A DNA stretch of 64,000 nucleotides. Source: Stenogyne calaminthoides. Its lineage: Eukaryota > Streptophyta > Magnoliopsida > Lamiales > Lamiaceae. The stretch lies in the NCBI GenBank assembly GCA_037126765.1, contig JBBCBC010000032.1, positions 1,426,001-1,490,000 on the forward strand, in the 5' to 3' direction. Position 1 is the stretch's first letter; each line of letters starts with the position of its first letter. Made by a program: the position numbers and the translations under genes. Shown here piece by piece: positions 22,604 to 34,543 of this stretch. The notes below the pieces were generated by a model. The model was given only the letters and a program-made list of their open reading frames with translations, had not been told where the DNA came from and did no database searches.

Positions 22604-22643
22604 GTTCTGCAAGATTCTAGAAGGTTCTACAAGCTTCAAGAAT
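22604..22643 (+). promoter_or_regulatory. Heat-shock-element-like pentamer array
   Basis: Pentamer cores fall every 5 bp with alternating polarity: TTC 22605, CAA 22610, TTC 22615, GAA 22620, TTC 22625, CAA 22630, TTC 22635, GAA 22640. The central ATTCTAGAAGGTTCT is a perfect nTTCnnGAAnnTTCn site. Such sites recruit trimeric heat-shock factors in plants. It lies ~140 bp upstream of the TATA box, in U3. Function is inferred. Confidence 0.7.
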
Positions 22644-22785
22644 CGAGTAGAATGGACTAGATCATGCGGCTGTTTTTCAGAGATCAAAGAAGACCCACTA
22701 AGTGGCAATTACAAAGATCATGGAAGAGTGGATTGAAGTGTTTCTAGATCCTTCAAGGAGGCTCTAGTAAGGCATACACGAAGTC

Positions 22786-22794
22786 TATAAATAG
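22786..22794 (+). promoter_or_regulatory. TATA box of the element C LTR
   Basis: TATAAATAG within GAAGTCTATAAATAGAAG; transcription would start near 22815-22825. Confidence 0.65.
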
Positions 22795-23301
22795 AAGATA
22801 TTGATGTTCACATCAATTGCCAAATATCGCCAAATATAGCTATATATCGTGCGCCATCTTTAAGCAACAATCGAGCATCAACTGTAGAGTGTGTGAGTGC
22901 ATCCAGAGTGATAGGGTCGTTGTTGTGGATTTTTTTTTACCATTAGAGTGTAATTGTAGGGTTTACAATACCTCGAGTTGGTGCTAGATTTGTTCTTAGA
23001 ATAGATCATTTGGTAGTGTAGAAACACACCTAGCCTTTTAGATCATATGCTTGATCTTGTTTCAAGAGGGTCGATTTGTGAACCTCTTTGTACTCACTAT
23101 TTTTAATAAATAGTGATTTTGGCCATAGGGCTTCACAATCTATATTGATATAGATTGTGTAAAGTCTTATTAAAATTTGTGTGTTGTGTTTCTAAGTCTT
23201 TCGTTGTTTCTGTCTTTTGAATGTTACTTTGAGTGTCACAATATTCAGTGTAACATTACTCTGATTTTACTAAACACAACCCCGCACATCATACTTTCAG
23301 T

Positions 23302-23314
23302 TGGCACCAGAGCC
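23302..23314 (+). other. Primer-binding site of element C
   Basis: TGGCACCAGAGCC, a variant of the TGGTATCAGAGCC initiator-tRNA-Met complement used by most plant copia elements, 2 bp after the LTR end. Confidence 0.6.
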
Positions 23315-23365
23315 GAAACTTGATTTTACTAAGTTAGATCCTGTGTCAAGTGTGTTGTTTTTGTT

Positions 23366-25760
23366 ATGGCAATGGAATATCCACTTACTCCACAAAGTTT
23401 GAGACCACCAATTCTTGATGGTACAAACTATGCGTATTGGAAACCAAAGATGAGAATGTACATCAAGTCAATTGATGAACGTGCTTGGAGAAGTATACTT
23501 TCAGGATGGACACCTCCTAAGAATGTTGCAGATGAAGAAGGAGAAGTTACAGTCAAACGCGAACTGGATTGGACTAATGATGAAAGTGCAACTGCTAGCT
23601 ACAATTCTAAAGCTTTAAATGCAATATTCACATCAGTTGATATGATCATGTTCAAGATCATATCAACATGTGTTTCTGCAAAAGAAGCTTGGGATAGATT
23701 GCAAGAGCACAATGAAGGTTCGGATAGTGTTCGAAGGTCCAGACTTCGAATGCTTGGGACAAAGTTCGAGAACTTGAAGATGAAGGAGGATGAAACAATT
23801 TCTTCTTACAATGAATGGGTCACTGAAATTTCAAATGAAGTTCAATCTCTTGGAGATCCCATCTCCAATGTGAGATTAGTTCATAAGATTTTGCGTACTG
23901 TACTTAAGAGCTTCGATGCAAAGATTTGTGCAATTGAAGAGGCAAGGGATACATATACACTAAGTCAAAATGAACTGATCAGCATCCTACGTGCGTATGA
24001 GATGAATACAACTGAGAAGGATGACAAAGCTTATGCAAAGAAAGTGGTGGTGTTCAAAGGTGAAACATCTTCAAATGCTGAGCAAGTGCCTATTGTGACT
24101 GAAGCTGATTCAGAGGATGATGTTGCTGACATATGTTCCAACCCCGAGGAGTACATTGCTTTTATAACAAGGCAATTCAAAGCTCTTATGAAAAAGAGGA
24201 ATAGCAAGTTTAAAGGCAACATTCAACCAAAGATTCAGATCAACAACTCTCCACAAACCTTTGAAAAGAAAGGTAATGCGTTCTAACCAAGGCAAATTGG
24301 TAATGGAATGAAAGGCAGGTATGACAAAGTTGACCCTGAGTATAGAAAGTCTGTTCAATGTAATGCATGTCATGGGTATGGTCATTATGCGAATGAATGT
24401 GCTAATACCTTGCTTAAACTGAAATTGAACTTCAATGCTACTTTAAGTGATGAATCTGATGAAGAACATGAAGAACAAAATGAAGAACGTGCATTCTATG
24501 CTAGAATAGATTATGATGATTCCTTAGATGATGATCTGGACTATTCTGATGTTGAAACAGATGTTACCACTTCTGAAGTAACATTAGATGAAGATTGTTT
24601 TGATAAAACTGTTAACTGTTTTAATGGTTTAATTAATGATAATGGAACATCTGCTATGAATAGTAAATCATGTGGATCAGGTTGTAAAGATTTGTTTGAT
24701 AAATGGGAATCTCAAAATCAAATTCTAAAGTCTATGACTAAGGAAAATGATGACTTGAGAGACTCACTAACCAAACTTGAAGCTGTCTTAACAAGAAAGG
24801 ATTTGGAAATTTCTAAACTTAAGGAAGAATTGAAAAGTTCAACCTGGTGCTACAATAAATATGCCAAAAGTACTGGAGTTTTAAAAGATGCTTTGATGGT
24901 TGGTAAATCTGATACTTCTGGTCTTGGTTTTAAAACTACTTCTAAAAGCTTTAAACCTGTGAAATTTGTTAAAGCTGGAGAAAAGACTAATGTTGAAGCT
25001 CCAGTGGAAACAAAAGTTCATATTATAAAGAAGAAAAAGAAGTATGTGTGTCACTATTGTTTTGGTCATGGTCATATTCGTCTATTTTGTGATAAATTGA
25101 AAGAGGACATGAAGGTGTTACAAGCTGAAGTTTCTGAGTCACAATGTGCTAAAACTGAATGTGTCAGTAAACAAGATGTGACTTGTAATGTTGTGTATAC
25201 ATCTCTGAAAGCATGTGTGACTGGTTTATGGTACTTTGATAGTGGTTGTTCTAGACACATGACTGGTCAAGTGAATTTCCTGTCTGATTATGAGAAATTT
25301 GATGGAGGAAATGTCACTTATGGTGGTGGTTCCAAAGGGAAAATTGTTGGGAAAGGTACTCTCAATGTTGAAGGATATCCTAAATTGTCTAACGTCGTAC
25401 ATGTTGAAGGTTTGCTTGCTAATTTGATTAGTATAAGTCAACTGTGTGATGACAATTTGCATGTCAAGTTTGATAAGAATTCTTGTTATGTTCTGAATAA
25501 TGAAAATGAGTGTCTTATGACTGGTAATAGGTCAATTGATAATTGTTATCTTATTGGAACCAACAATGTTTGCAATCTTGCCAATAATGCTGAAGAAGTT
25601 TTATGGCATCAAAAACTTGGACATGTTAACTACAGGAATATCCAGAAACTTGTGAAGATTGGTGTTGTAAGAGGTTTACCAAAGCTGAATATTGGAGAAA
25701 CCATGATTTGTGATTCTTGTCAGAAAGGTAAACAGATCCGAGTGTCACACAAGATGTTGT
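23366..25760 (+). pseudogene. Element C gag-PR-integrase N-terminus (first part)
   Basis: One frame from ATG 23366, broken by a single TAA at 24284-24286 and then by the A1 insertion. N-terminal retrotransposon gag (UBN2-like, DGTNYAYWKPKMRMYI) covers residues ~15-210. Zinc knuckles are CNACHGYGHYANEC (~332) and CHYCFGHGHIRLFC (~562). The protease motif DSGCSRHMTG is at 25237-25266 and the HHCC integrase zinc-binding region at 25605-25730 (WHQKLGH...CDSCQKGK). The TAA sits between gag and the first knuckle where the flanking sequence keeps frame, consistent with one nonsense change. The product would be the capsid plus the start of pol. Confidence 0.85.
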
Positions 25761-27587
25761 TGTTGGGGAATAATTGCACAGATCTATTCGGGGTGAATAT
25801 TTAAATACAAATTTAATTCTTATAATTATTACTAGCATGAATTAATCCTATATTAATTCAAATAATAATTCGACAACATATCATGCATATAATTAAATCA
25901 CGTAAATCCTACGCATGCGGAATTCTACGAGTTTACGTGAACGTAACTCTTGGGATGGCAGTGATCTGGCTGATTAGACTAACCAAAAGAACTTCCCAAG
26001 TATTCCCTTAGCCCTTGTTCGACTATCCGGTGGAAGGACACTTGTGAACAATTAACAAAAGGAAAATAAATTATGTTGCACCACCTTTGTGGATTTACTA
26101 ATTTTTCCAGCACATGGAATTGTACTTGGGAATGAAAGAATCATCCCCTATTAATAGAGTAGAAGTGGTCGAATTTTTAGGGCAAAATAATGTGGGAAAA
26201 TCTTTTCTTGATCTCCAAGAAATCTTGAATATATCTCCTATATTCTTTTTCCCATAATTATAATATTCCACAAAATCCCACCTACTCTATTTTTATGGAT
26301 AATTTCGAAAATAATGAGGCAAGATTCCAAGATTTGGATCTTCTTGAATTTATGAGATATTCTTGTATTTCAAGAAATACATATCTTCCATAATATCTTT
26401 TCAAGAAAATCTTTCTTGCCCTTTATCTTTCAAAATTTCGAAAATCCTCTTATGAATAACCAAGTGGGAGATTTCTTGAATTTAATGAGATAATCTTGTA
26501 TTACAAGAATACATATCTTCATTCCATAACAAAATTCAAAGAAAATCTTTCTCCCCTCTTATCCATAATTTTCGAAAATAATAGGAAAATTAAGCAACAA
26601 TATTTATTTTATTTTAATCGTCTTTTTTCAGTTATTGAACTATATATTGGGCTACTTAGGGGGCCTTTAGGAGAATTAAGATTGGACCTTCTAATGGACT
26701 TTGAATATCTAATATTGAGCCACAATATTATTCAAGCCCATAAATATTAATTAATCCCACTACATAATTAATATTGCACTATCCATCTTAACCCATATTA
26801 CAGTCAATATGGCTCCCGATTATTATTTTCCGTGTTTAAGATTATCTAGCCCATTAATTAATTCAAGCCACTGAAATAGCTTTCCATTAATTAATATCTT
26901 TTGTCCTTGGTCAATGAACAATTCAACATTATTATCCATACCGGAAACTAATTCCACTTGCAAGATTTGGTATGATAAAGCTTATGAACCTCCTAAGGGG
27001 GCAAATCAAACAAGCTTACTTGCACACGATTCTTCGTATTAAATCTTAGCAATCACATGTGACCAATAATATTGCCCAAGATAAAAAGTATTGAATCTCG
27101 TTGATTCTCTACCCATGATAAGTCAAACCAATAGTTACCAATCACACGTGATCCTATTTAAGGAACGAAGATTAAGAAATAACGAACCACAGAGGTCTAA
27201 TTCTTCCTTATTCAGTTCTGAAGAATTTATCCTCCTGTAGGTCCTATTCAGTACATCAGTCATGCACTAGTGTAATCTCTTGGTCAAGACAAGCCAATCT
27301 GAGCCTTACACTTCAACCTTTCACGATGGGTTGTTCATTTCCATCTAGGTCGTGAATGGCGTACTTTTAGTTACAAGGGACTGTTAATTTAATCTTTTGT
27401 GATCTGGTATCACTAAATTAACTACAATGTAACACGTACGACTTATTGAACAATTATGCAGTAAATATATGTAACATTCGATAATATTTAAAGCATCAGT
27501 GATAAATAATTTATTTCAGTAAATAAGTCTGAAATTCACTTTTGATTATACAAAGTAAAGAGCATACTTTCCAGTATAATCCCAACA
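25761..27587 (-). mobile_element. A1 3' LTR
   Basis: Plus-strand ends TGTTGGGGAATAATTGC and TATAATCCCAACA. 1,827 bp. CAG/CTG sites are preserved here (for example CCAATCTGAGCC), unlike in A3. U3 contains a duplicated ~135-bp block. A TATA-like CTATTAATAGGGG (minus strand) lies at ~26150. Confidence 0.9.
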
Positions 27588-27602
27588 ATCTCCCACTTAT
27601 AC
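27588..27602 (-). other. Polypurine tract of A1
   Basis: On the minus strand ATAAGTGGGAGAT lies directly before the 3' LTR (TGTTGGGATT). It would prime plus-strand DNA synthesis. Confidence 0.65.
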
Positions 27603-27697
27603 TCAAAGTCTGCTTTTAAGTATACTACAACATGTCTCGTGTAGTCCGTGACATCTAATGTCACCTACACGAACCTAATAATTTCTCCCACTTATAC

Positions 27698-29323
27698 TCA
27701 AAGCAGATTGGCAACGGTCTTGACACCCATTCCTTCCACATGTCTCTCGAATGTATTCAGAGGCAGACTCTTTGTGAATGGATCTGCTAGGTTGTCCTCA
27801 GACGCTATCTTTGCCACATCTATATCTCCCCTCTTAACGATATCTCGTATAAGATGGTATTTCCTTTCAATGTGTTTGTTGACTTTGTGGGCTCTTGGTT
27901 CCCTTGAATTTGCAACTGCTCCGGCATTGTCACAATAAACAGTGATTCTGCTGGGCAAATTCGGAACCACATCTAAGTCCACTAGGAAGTTCTTGAGCCA
28001 AACCGCTTCTTTCGCTGCCTCGCAAGCAGCTACATATTCGGCTTCCATGGTAGAATCTGCGACACATTTCTGCTTGACGCTTCTCCATGTTACGGCTCCT
28101 CCCCCCATGCAAAATACACTACCGGAGGTAGATTTTCTGGAGTCTATGTCTGATTGGAAATCCGAGTCCGTGTAGCCAATGGGGATTGGACTATCTGACT
28201 GATAAACCAACATTCTATCCCGAGTTCTTTTCAGATACTTCAGAATGTTTTTAACTGCCGTCCAATGCTCTTTCCCCGGGTTACTTTGATATCTTGCCAC
28301 CATGCCTACGGCAAAGCAGATATCCGGTCTCGTACACAGCATTGCATACATAAGGCTTCCGACAGCCAAAGCATAAGGAATGTCTTTCATGTCATCTATC
28401 TCCTTTTGCGTCTTAGGGGACATTTTCTTAGATAGATGGATTCCATGTCTGAAAGGTACGAAGCCTTTCTTGAAATCTTGCATGCTGAATCGTTTCAAGA
28501 CAGTGTCTATGTATGAAGCTTGCAATAAGCCTATCATCCTTTTCTTGCGATCTCGAGTGATCTTGATCCCAAGGATGTGTCTGGCTTCCCCTAAGTCTTT
28601 CATATCAAACTGTTTTGATAGCCATGTACTTACGTCTGATAACACCTTTACATCGTTCCCGATGATCAGAATGTCATCTACGTATAGTACTAAGAATACC
28701 AATGCAGTTTCGACACGCTTTTTATACACACAACTTTCAAACTCGTTTTGATCGAACCCATAAGACTTTATAACATGATCAAAACATTGGTTCCAAGCTC
28801 TGGATGCCTGTTTGAGTCCGTAAATAGACTTCATGAGCTTACAAACTAGGTGTTCTTGGCCTTTTTCAATGAAGCCTTGGGGTTGTTGCATATAGATCTC
28901 TTCATCAAGACTTCCGTTAAGGAAAGATGTCTTGACATCCATTTGCCAGATTTCAAAGTCAAGATGCGCAGCAATCGATAAGAGAATACGGATAGACTTA
29001 AGCATGGCTACGGGCGAAAAAGTTTCCTCATAATCGATCCTTTCTTTCTGAGTATAACCTTTCGCCACTAGTCTTGCTTTGAAGGTTTCCACCCTCCCGT
29101 CCGGTCCAATTTTTCTCTTATATACCCAATTGCATCCAATGGGTTTGACCCCATTAAGTGGTTCGACTAGCTCCCACACTCTGTTATGAAACATAGAACC
29201 CATTTCGGCTTTCATTGTTGTTTGCCAAGAATCTGCATCCTTGTCTTGGAGTGCCTCGTCATATGTCCATGGGTCTGATTCGTCTTGTCCGAGAATCAAG
29301 TTCGAGGACTCTCCTATTCCCAT
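27698..29323 (-). CDS. A1 reverse transcriptase-RNase H (541-codon open frame)
   Basis: The longest copia ORF in the window, covering the C-terminal half of pol. RT_2-type motifs: NRVWELVEPLNG, RLVAKGYTQ, MDVKTSFLNG, YGLKQASRAW, and catalytic YVDD in VLYVDDILIIG. RNase H: GYTDSDFQSD, DSTMEAEYVAA, VYCDNAGAVA, KHIERKYHLIRD. Ends before the polypurine tract. Upstream integrase, protease and gag are broken, so it could act only in trans if translated. CAG/CTG codons are retained, in contrast to the A2 counterpart. Confidence 0.85.
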   Translation of the reverse strand: MGIGESSNLILGQDESDPWTYDEALQDKDADSWQTTMKAEMGSMFHNRVWELVEPLNGVKPIGCNWVYKRKIGPDGRVETFKARLVAKGYTQKERIDYEETFSPVAMLKSIRILLSIAAHLDFEIWQMDVKTSFLNGSLDEEIYMQQPQGFIEKGQEHLVCKLMKSIYGLKQASRAWNQCFDHVIKSYGFDQNEFESCVYKKRVETALVFLVLYVDDILIIGNDVKVLSDVSTWLSKQFDMKDLGEARHILGIKITRDRKKRMIGLLQASYIDTVLKRFSMQDFKKGFVPFRHGIHLSKKMSPKTQKEIDDMKDIPYALAVGSLMYAMLCTRPDICFAVGMVARYQSNPGKEHWTAVKNILKYLKRTRDRMLVYQSDSPIPIGYTDSDFQSDIDSRKSTSGSVFCMGGGAVTWRSVKQKCVADSTMEAEYVAACEAAKEAVWLKNFLVDLDVVPNLPSRITVYCDNAGAVANSREPRAHKVNKHIERKYHLIRDIVKRGDIDVAKIASEDNLADPFTKSLPLNTFERHVEGMGVKTVANLL

Positions 29324-31058
29324 GAATCTCTCGGGCTGTCTTACAACCCTCCCACTACGACGAGGTTCCGGTTATGAAAGTGTGTCGTTTGGTATATCAT
29401 CTAGTACAGTTGGCATTGAGGTTTGCCCTCTTAGCTCATTTAAGGTAATCTCACTTCTGGGTCTTCTTTCGTTCATATAGTCTTCTTCCAAAAATCTAAA
29501 GTGGGTGCTTATGACCACCTTTTTGATCTTCGGACCATAGAACATACACCCTTTTGTTCCCTCCCTAGGTATCCTACAAACAACCTTAATTCGATCAAGG
29601 ATCCAATTTACCGCTTTCCTTGTCCAACACGAGGCCTGACACCCCCCCAAATTCTCATGTGTCTCATACTAGGCTTGCCCCGTCCACAATTCTTTGGGAG
29701 TTTTGGGAACCGATTTGGATGGCACCAAGTTCGAATGTAATTGTTGTTTCCAAGTTGTTTCCAAGGCATAACTCATCATAGATCTAACCATTTCTAAAAA
29801 GAGTTATGGGAACCCCGATTTTGTTGAGGGGTAAGTGCATAACTCATCAATCCTTCATCATAACCATTTCTAAAAGAGTTACTTGATACATTTTTTCCTA
29901 TGATTCTCTCGCTTGAGCCTTAAATTCTTTGAATTTCTCAAAGGTCTCAGTTTTATGCTTCATAAGGAAAATTTTGTTGAGGGGTTCCGGTGACAAAATA
30001 CTCATAACCTCCTCTTGCTTCATACATCCGTGTGAACGATTCTAACATTCTTTGACTTTAATTCCCTTCAAAAATGCCCTCTTGGTCATTTTTACCCTTC
30101 AAACATGATTCGAGGGAATATTCAACTTGGAGAAGATCCAAAGGAACCGTTTCACCAACTTGATCCTCTTTGGTTATATGACCCATTTTTAGATGCCAAA
30201 GATGTCTCGCTCACGCCCGATGAATGTTTTTCTTTTCTTAAACAGCTTTGAATTTAGAGGATGCATTTAAGTGAGTCCGATTTATGATTATTCATCCAAG
30301 GAAAAATTTATAAAAAGAGAAATGGTAACAACTTTATTAAAATCAATTTTAATCCATCAAAAAAAGTTTAAAACTCCTTTCTTTCATAAAAATTGAACGA
30401 TCTCTAAAATTTAACATCACTTGAAATTTCATTCCCCACTCCAAAAGCCCTCTTGGTCATTTTACCTCACTCCCACAAACATGATTAAAAGTGAAACAAA
30501 CATGAATCGGTTCAATCCACCACCCATAAAAGATCCGCTAAACAAGAACCTAGTCGCGTTCACCAACCTTTCCATTCCTTTTGGGTCCGCATTTATACGA
30601 ATGTCCTTTTCACCGCAGTTGATGCCAAAGAAGTGTCTTGTTCACGCCACCACCCTTCTTGAATGTTTTCTTTGCCATTGGCAACACTTGAAGTTCACTT
30701 GTTATGTTTGTCCCTTTTCTTGTTCTTACCACCCCTGGCCTAGAGATTATTCAAAGGTCCATTTTCCATTGTATTAGATTATTTGCCCAACGCTCCATGA
30801 GACTAAAGCTTTGCAAATTTATCGAAAAGAGAATTCATCCGGTAACAAAAACTTTATTAAAAGCACGAAATCCATCATAAAAAGTTTAGAAACAAATCAA
30901 GTTTGTTAAGGTAAAATTCGAACGAAAGAACATCCCTTAAAATTAAAACCATTTTCATAGAGAGCAAGTCCCTCACTGGTGATCCGCCACGATCCAACGT
31001 CCTCATACCGGTTGATGTTGAAACATCGCTTTTAGACTAGTCATGATGTCCACGGATC
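29324..31058 (-). pseudogene. A1 integrase-protease-zinc knuckle remnant, rearranged
   Basis: 29372-29650 (minus) encodes the integrase-RT linker (GCMFYGPKIKKVVISTHFRF). Beyond it, fragments match A2's integrase and knuckle/protease region but are frameshifted. The segment around CCCTCTTGGTCATTTT occurs twice (~30075 and ~30445), showing an internal diverged duplication of about 0.4-0.5 kb. No usable frame. Confidence 0.6.
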
Positions 31059-31313
31059 TCAACGGACCTGTTGGCAACACATCCCATAAAGCCAAGATGG
31101 TACACTTTGACATTTCGTTAGATCGCCTCCCCCACCAAAATACTCTTTCTTAACCGTTTTAGTGGACTCAACATTTTGGCTTTCCCATATCCAACCAATT
31201 ATGGCTTTGTGTAAGGACAATAGTAAGTTCTTATTCCAATCAACAAAATTTTTCTCCAAAGTGAGCAAATTGTCTTTAAGTATATTGAATAGTGGATTAA
31301 AAGGTTCCGACAT
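31059..31313 (-). pseudogene. A1 gag N-terminal fragment
   Basis: ATG at 31313; starts MSEPFNPLFNILKDN, then NFVDWNKNLLLSLHKA, the usual N-terminus of Angela-type gag. It is cut short after 84 codons, with the rest of gag missing or scrambled. Confidence 0.6.
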
Positions 31314-32685
31314 GATGAACTTTTGGGCATAAGCACAAATATATCACAAGGTTTGATCCATTTTCATATTAAAATCTCAAAAAAAATATGAACATCGTTA
31401 CATCTCAAAACATTTTAAATAAGCACCCTTAATTATTTAAACACATTTAAGAAATTTACAAACAAGAACAGTTACAAACCTTTAATATCCGTAGTTCACT
31501 TGACCAATATAAAATTGACTTTGTCCTTTTCTTGAAAGATATGCACCCCAATTTTATACCTAGAAGAAGAACCATGATTAAATACATGATTATTATTTTT
31601 TTATTGAACGAGCCTATCGGGGAGGGTCATCGCTACCTAATAACCCACAATCATCCACTTGAATTCATTCATGTGAAAGCTATCTTTTGACCGTCCCTGG
31701 GAATTTCTCCAAAAGAATTCACAAATAAATAAATCATGGAGGTCAAAATTAATTCAATTTTATTATCCGGAATAAAATTGTCAATTAATTATTTAAACAT
31801 ACTTAGTAATTTTGAAGGTGAGATTTTTCATTGGACAACTCTCATGCAAACACATTTAAACAAATTAAATAAAGCATAAGATAGCACAAAAATAAATCAA
31901 GCAAAACAGAAAAATAAACATATTGGGCACAAATTATCCAATTGTCATGGTTTGATTTTTCTTGGCTTGATCTTGAAGAAACACCGTCTTTGAATTTCTC
32001 CCACTCGATCGTCTCGAAAAATACTCATCTCTCGCCCTGCCACGCCAAGTAACTTCCCCGGGATGCACGCCCATCCGAGTCCAAGAATTCAGCTCCAACC
32101 TCGACACCCTCGGCGGGCTTGCGCTTTGAGCCTCAGCCAGGCTCGGTGGTACTTTTCAACGGCGTACCCTAGCGCGTTAGTACCGTCTGCCTTCCTTGAA
32201 CATCCCCGCCTCAAGATCATCCGCTTTTCTTGAACCTGGTCCGCCTCCGTCACTCACGGTTAATTCGCTTCGCAAACATAGCCACCATAATACCGGACGG
32301 CCCCGCGCCGTCGCGGCAAGAATCAACCAAGATCTCGCCCTTGGCACACAAACATTTTCGATTTTATCCTTCAATTCTTCATCTCCATCTTCATTTTCGA
32401 TCCGGTTACAATTTATTTACAAAAATTAAATAAACCTAGATCTAGACTAGTCTATTACATTGATCAAATCAAACAAATCCTAATCTACTCGTAGATTTTC
32501 TCACGAGGCAAAACGAATCCGAACGAATCGAATTAAAAACCAGCTCTTATATGCATTCATAAATAAACACATTAAATTCCATGACAATTGGATACCTGCA
32601 AAACAGATCTAGCAATTCTACTATCCAATTTCAAATTTAATGTCAACGAATTAAATTACAATTTTAAAAAAATTCAGAGCCCGAA
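31314..32685 (-). other. A1 untranslated leader
   Basis: Between the primer site and gag ATG. It includes a GC-rich stretch (32020-32350) embedded in AT-rich DNA. Small ORFs on both strands there (32177-32433) have no domain and look fortuitous. The flank ATGACAATTGGATAATTTG is shared with A2's leader. Confidence 0.6.
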
Positions 32686-32702
32686 CCGTGGCTCTGATAC
32701 CA
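32686..32702 (-). other. Primer-binding site of A1
   Basis: The minus strand reads TGGTATCAGAGCCACGG, the initiator-tRNA-Met complement, 2 bp from the LTR end. Confidence 0.85.
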
Positions 32703-32704
32703 GT

Positions 32705-34245
32705 TGTTGGGGAATAATTGCACAGATCTATTCGGGGTGAATATTTAAATACAAATTTAATACTTATAATTATTACTAGCATGAATTAATCCTATATTAA
32801 TTCAAATAATAATTCAACAACATATCATGCATATAATTAAATCACGTAAATCCTACGCATGCGGAATTCTACGAGTTTACGTGAACGTACCTCTTGGGAA
32901 GGCAGTGATCTGGCTGGTTAGACTAACCAAAAGAACTTCCCAAGTATTCCCTTAGCCCTTGTTCGACTATCCGGTGGAAGGACACTTGTGAACAATTAAC
33001 AAAAGGAAAATAAATTATGTTGCACCACCTTTGTGGATTTACTCATTTTTTTCATTTCATGGAATTGTACTTGGGAATGAAAGAATCATCCCCTATTTAT
33101 AGAGTAGAAGTGGTCGAATTTTTAGGGCAAAATAATGTGGGAAAATATTTTCTTGATCTCCAAGAAATCTTGAATATATCTCCTATATTCTTTTTCCCAT
33201 AATTATAATATTCCACAAAATCTCACCTACTCTATTTTTATGGATAATTTCGAAAATAATGAGGCAAGATTCCAAGATTTGGATCTTCTTGAATTTATGA
33301 GATATTCTTGTATTTCAAGAAATACATATCTTCCATCATATCTTTTCAAGAAAATCAAGAAAATCTTTCTTGCCCTTTATCTTTCAAAATTTCGAAAATC
33401 CTCTTATGAATAACCAAGTGGGAGATTTCTTGAATTTAATGAGATAATCTTGTATTCCAAGAATACATATCTTCATTCCATAACAAAATTCAAAGAAAAT
33501 CTTTCTCCCCTCTTATCCATAATTTTCGAAAATAATAGGAAAATTAAGCAACAATATTTATTTTATTTTAATCACCTTTTTTTCAGTTATTGGACTATAT
33601 GTTGGGCTACTTAGGGGGCCTTTAAGAGAATTAAGATTGGACCTTCTAATGGACTTTGAATATCTAATATTGAGCCACAATATTATTCAAGCCCATAAAT
33701 ATTAATTAATCCCACTACATAATTAATATTGCACTATCCATCTTAACCCATATTACAGTCAATATGGCTCCCGGTTATTATTTCCCGTGTTTAAGATTAT
33801 CTAGCCCATTAATTAATTCAAGCCACTGAAATAGCTTTCCATTAATTAATATCTTTTGTCCTTGGTCAAGGAACGGTTCAACATTATTATCCATACAGGA
33901 AACTAATTCCACTTGCAAGATTTGGTATGATAAAGCTTATGAACCTCCTAAGGGGGCAAATCAAACAAGCTTACTTGCACACGATTCTTCGCATTAAATC
34001 TTAGCAATCACATGTGACCAATAATATTGCCCAAGATAAAAAGTATTGAATCTCGTTGATTTTCTACCCATGATAAGTCAAACCAATAGTTACCAATCAC
34101 ACGTGATCCTATTTAAGGAACGAAGATTAAGAAATAACGAACCACTGAGGTCTAATTCTTCCTTGTTCGGTTCTGAAGAATTTATCGTCCTGTAGGTCCT
34201 ATTCAGTGCATCAGTCATGCACTAGTGTAATCTCTTGGTCAAGAC
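32705..34245 (-). mobile_element. A1 5' LTR, first segment
   Basis: Starts TGTTGGGGAATAATTGC on the plus strand and runs to AAGAC at 34241-34245, the target of the A2 insertion. The remainder of this LTR is at 61575-61876. TATA box on the minus strand at 33093-33101 (TATAAATAG), which would drive A1 RNA. Confidence 0.8.
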
Positions 34246-34543
34246 AAGCCAATCTGAGCCTTGCACTTCAACCTTTCACGATGGATTGTTCATTTCCATC
34301 TAGGTTGTGAATGACGTACTTCTAATTATAAGGGACTGTTAATTTAATCTTCTGTGATCTGGTATCACTAAATTAACTACAATGTAACAAGTACAATTTA
34401 TTGAACAGTTATGCAGTAAATATATGTAACATTCGATGATATTTAAAGCATCAGTGATAAACAATTTATTTCAGTAAATAAGTCTGAAATTCAGGTTTTG
34501 ATTATACAAAGTAAAAGCATTATTTTCCAGTATAATCCCAACA
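34246..34543 (-). mobile_element. A2 5' LTR, inverted first 298 bp
   Basis: Reads as the reverse complement of the LTR start, ending TATAATCCCAACA at 34543. It is bounded by AAGAC (34241-34245) and GTCTT (34544-34548). Its variant CGATGGATTGTTC matches A2's 3' LTR, not A1 (CGATGGGTTG), so it is A2 sequence flipped in place. Confidence 0.7.

Larger units (their letters stand above)
22587..23299 (+). mobile_element. Probable 5' LTR of element C
   Basis: Begins TGTTGACGATCTAGG and ends CATACTTTCA, immediately before a primer site. It contains a TTC/GAA pentamer array (22604-22643) and a TATA box (22786-22794). The start is chosen from TG and context, because the partner LTR is outside the window. 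Confidence 0.55.

Noticed and set aside
27648..28751. Plus-strand ORFs of 77-123 codons
   Set aside because: Antisense shadows of the A1 reverse transcriptase-RNase H frame.
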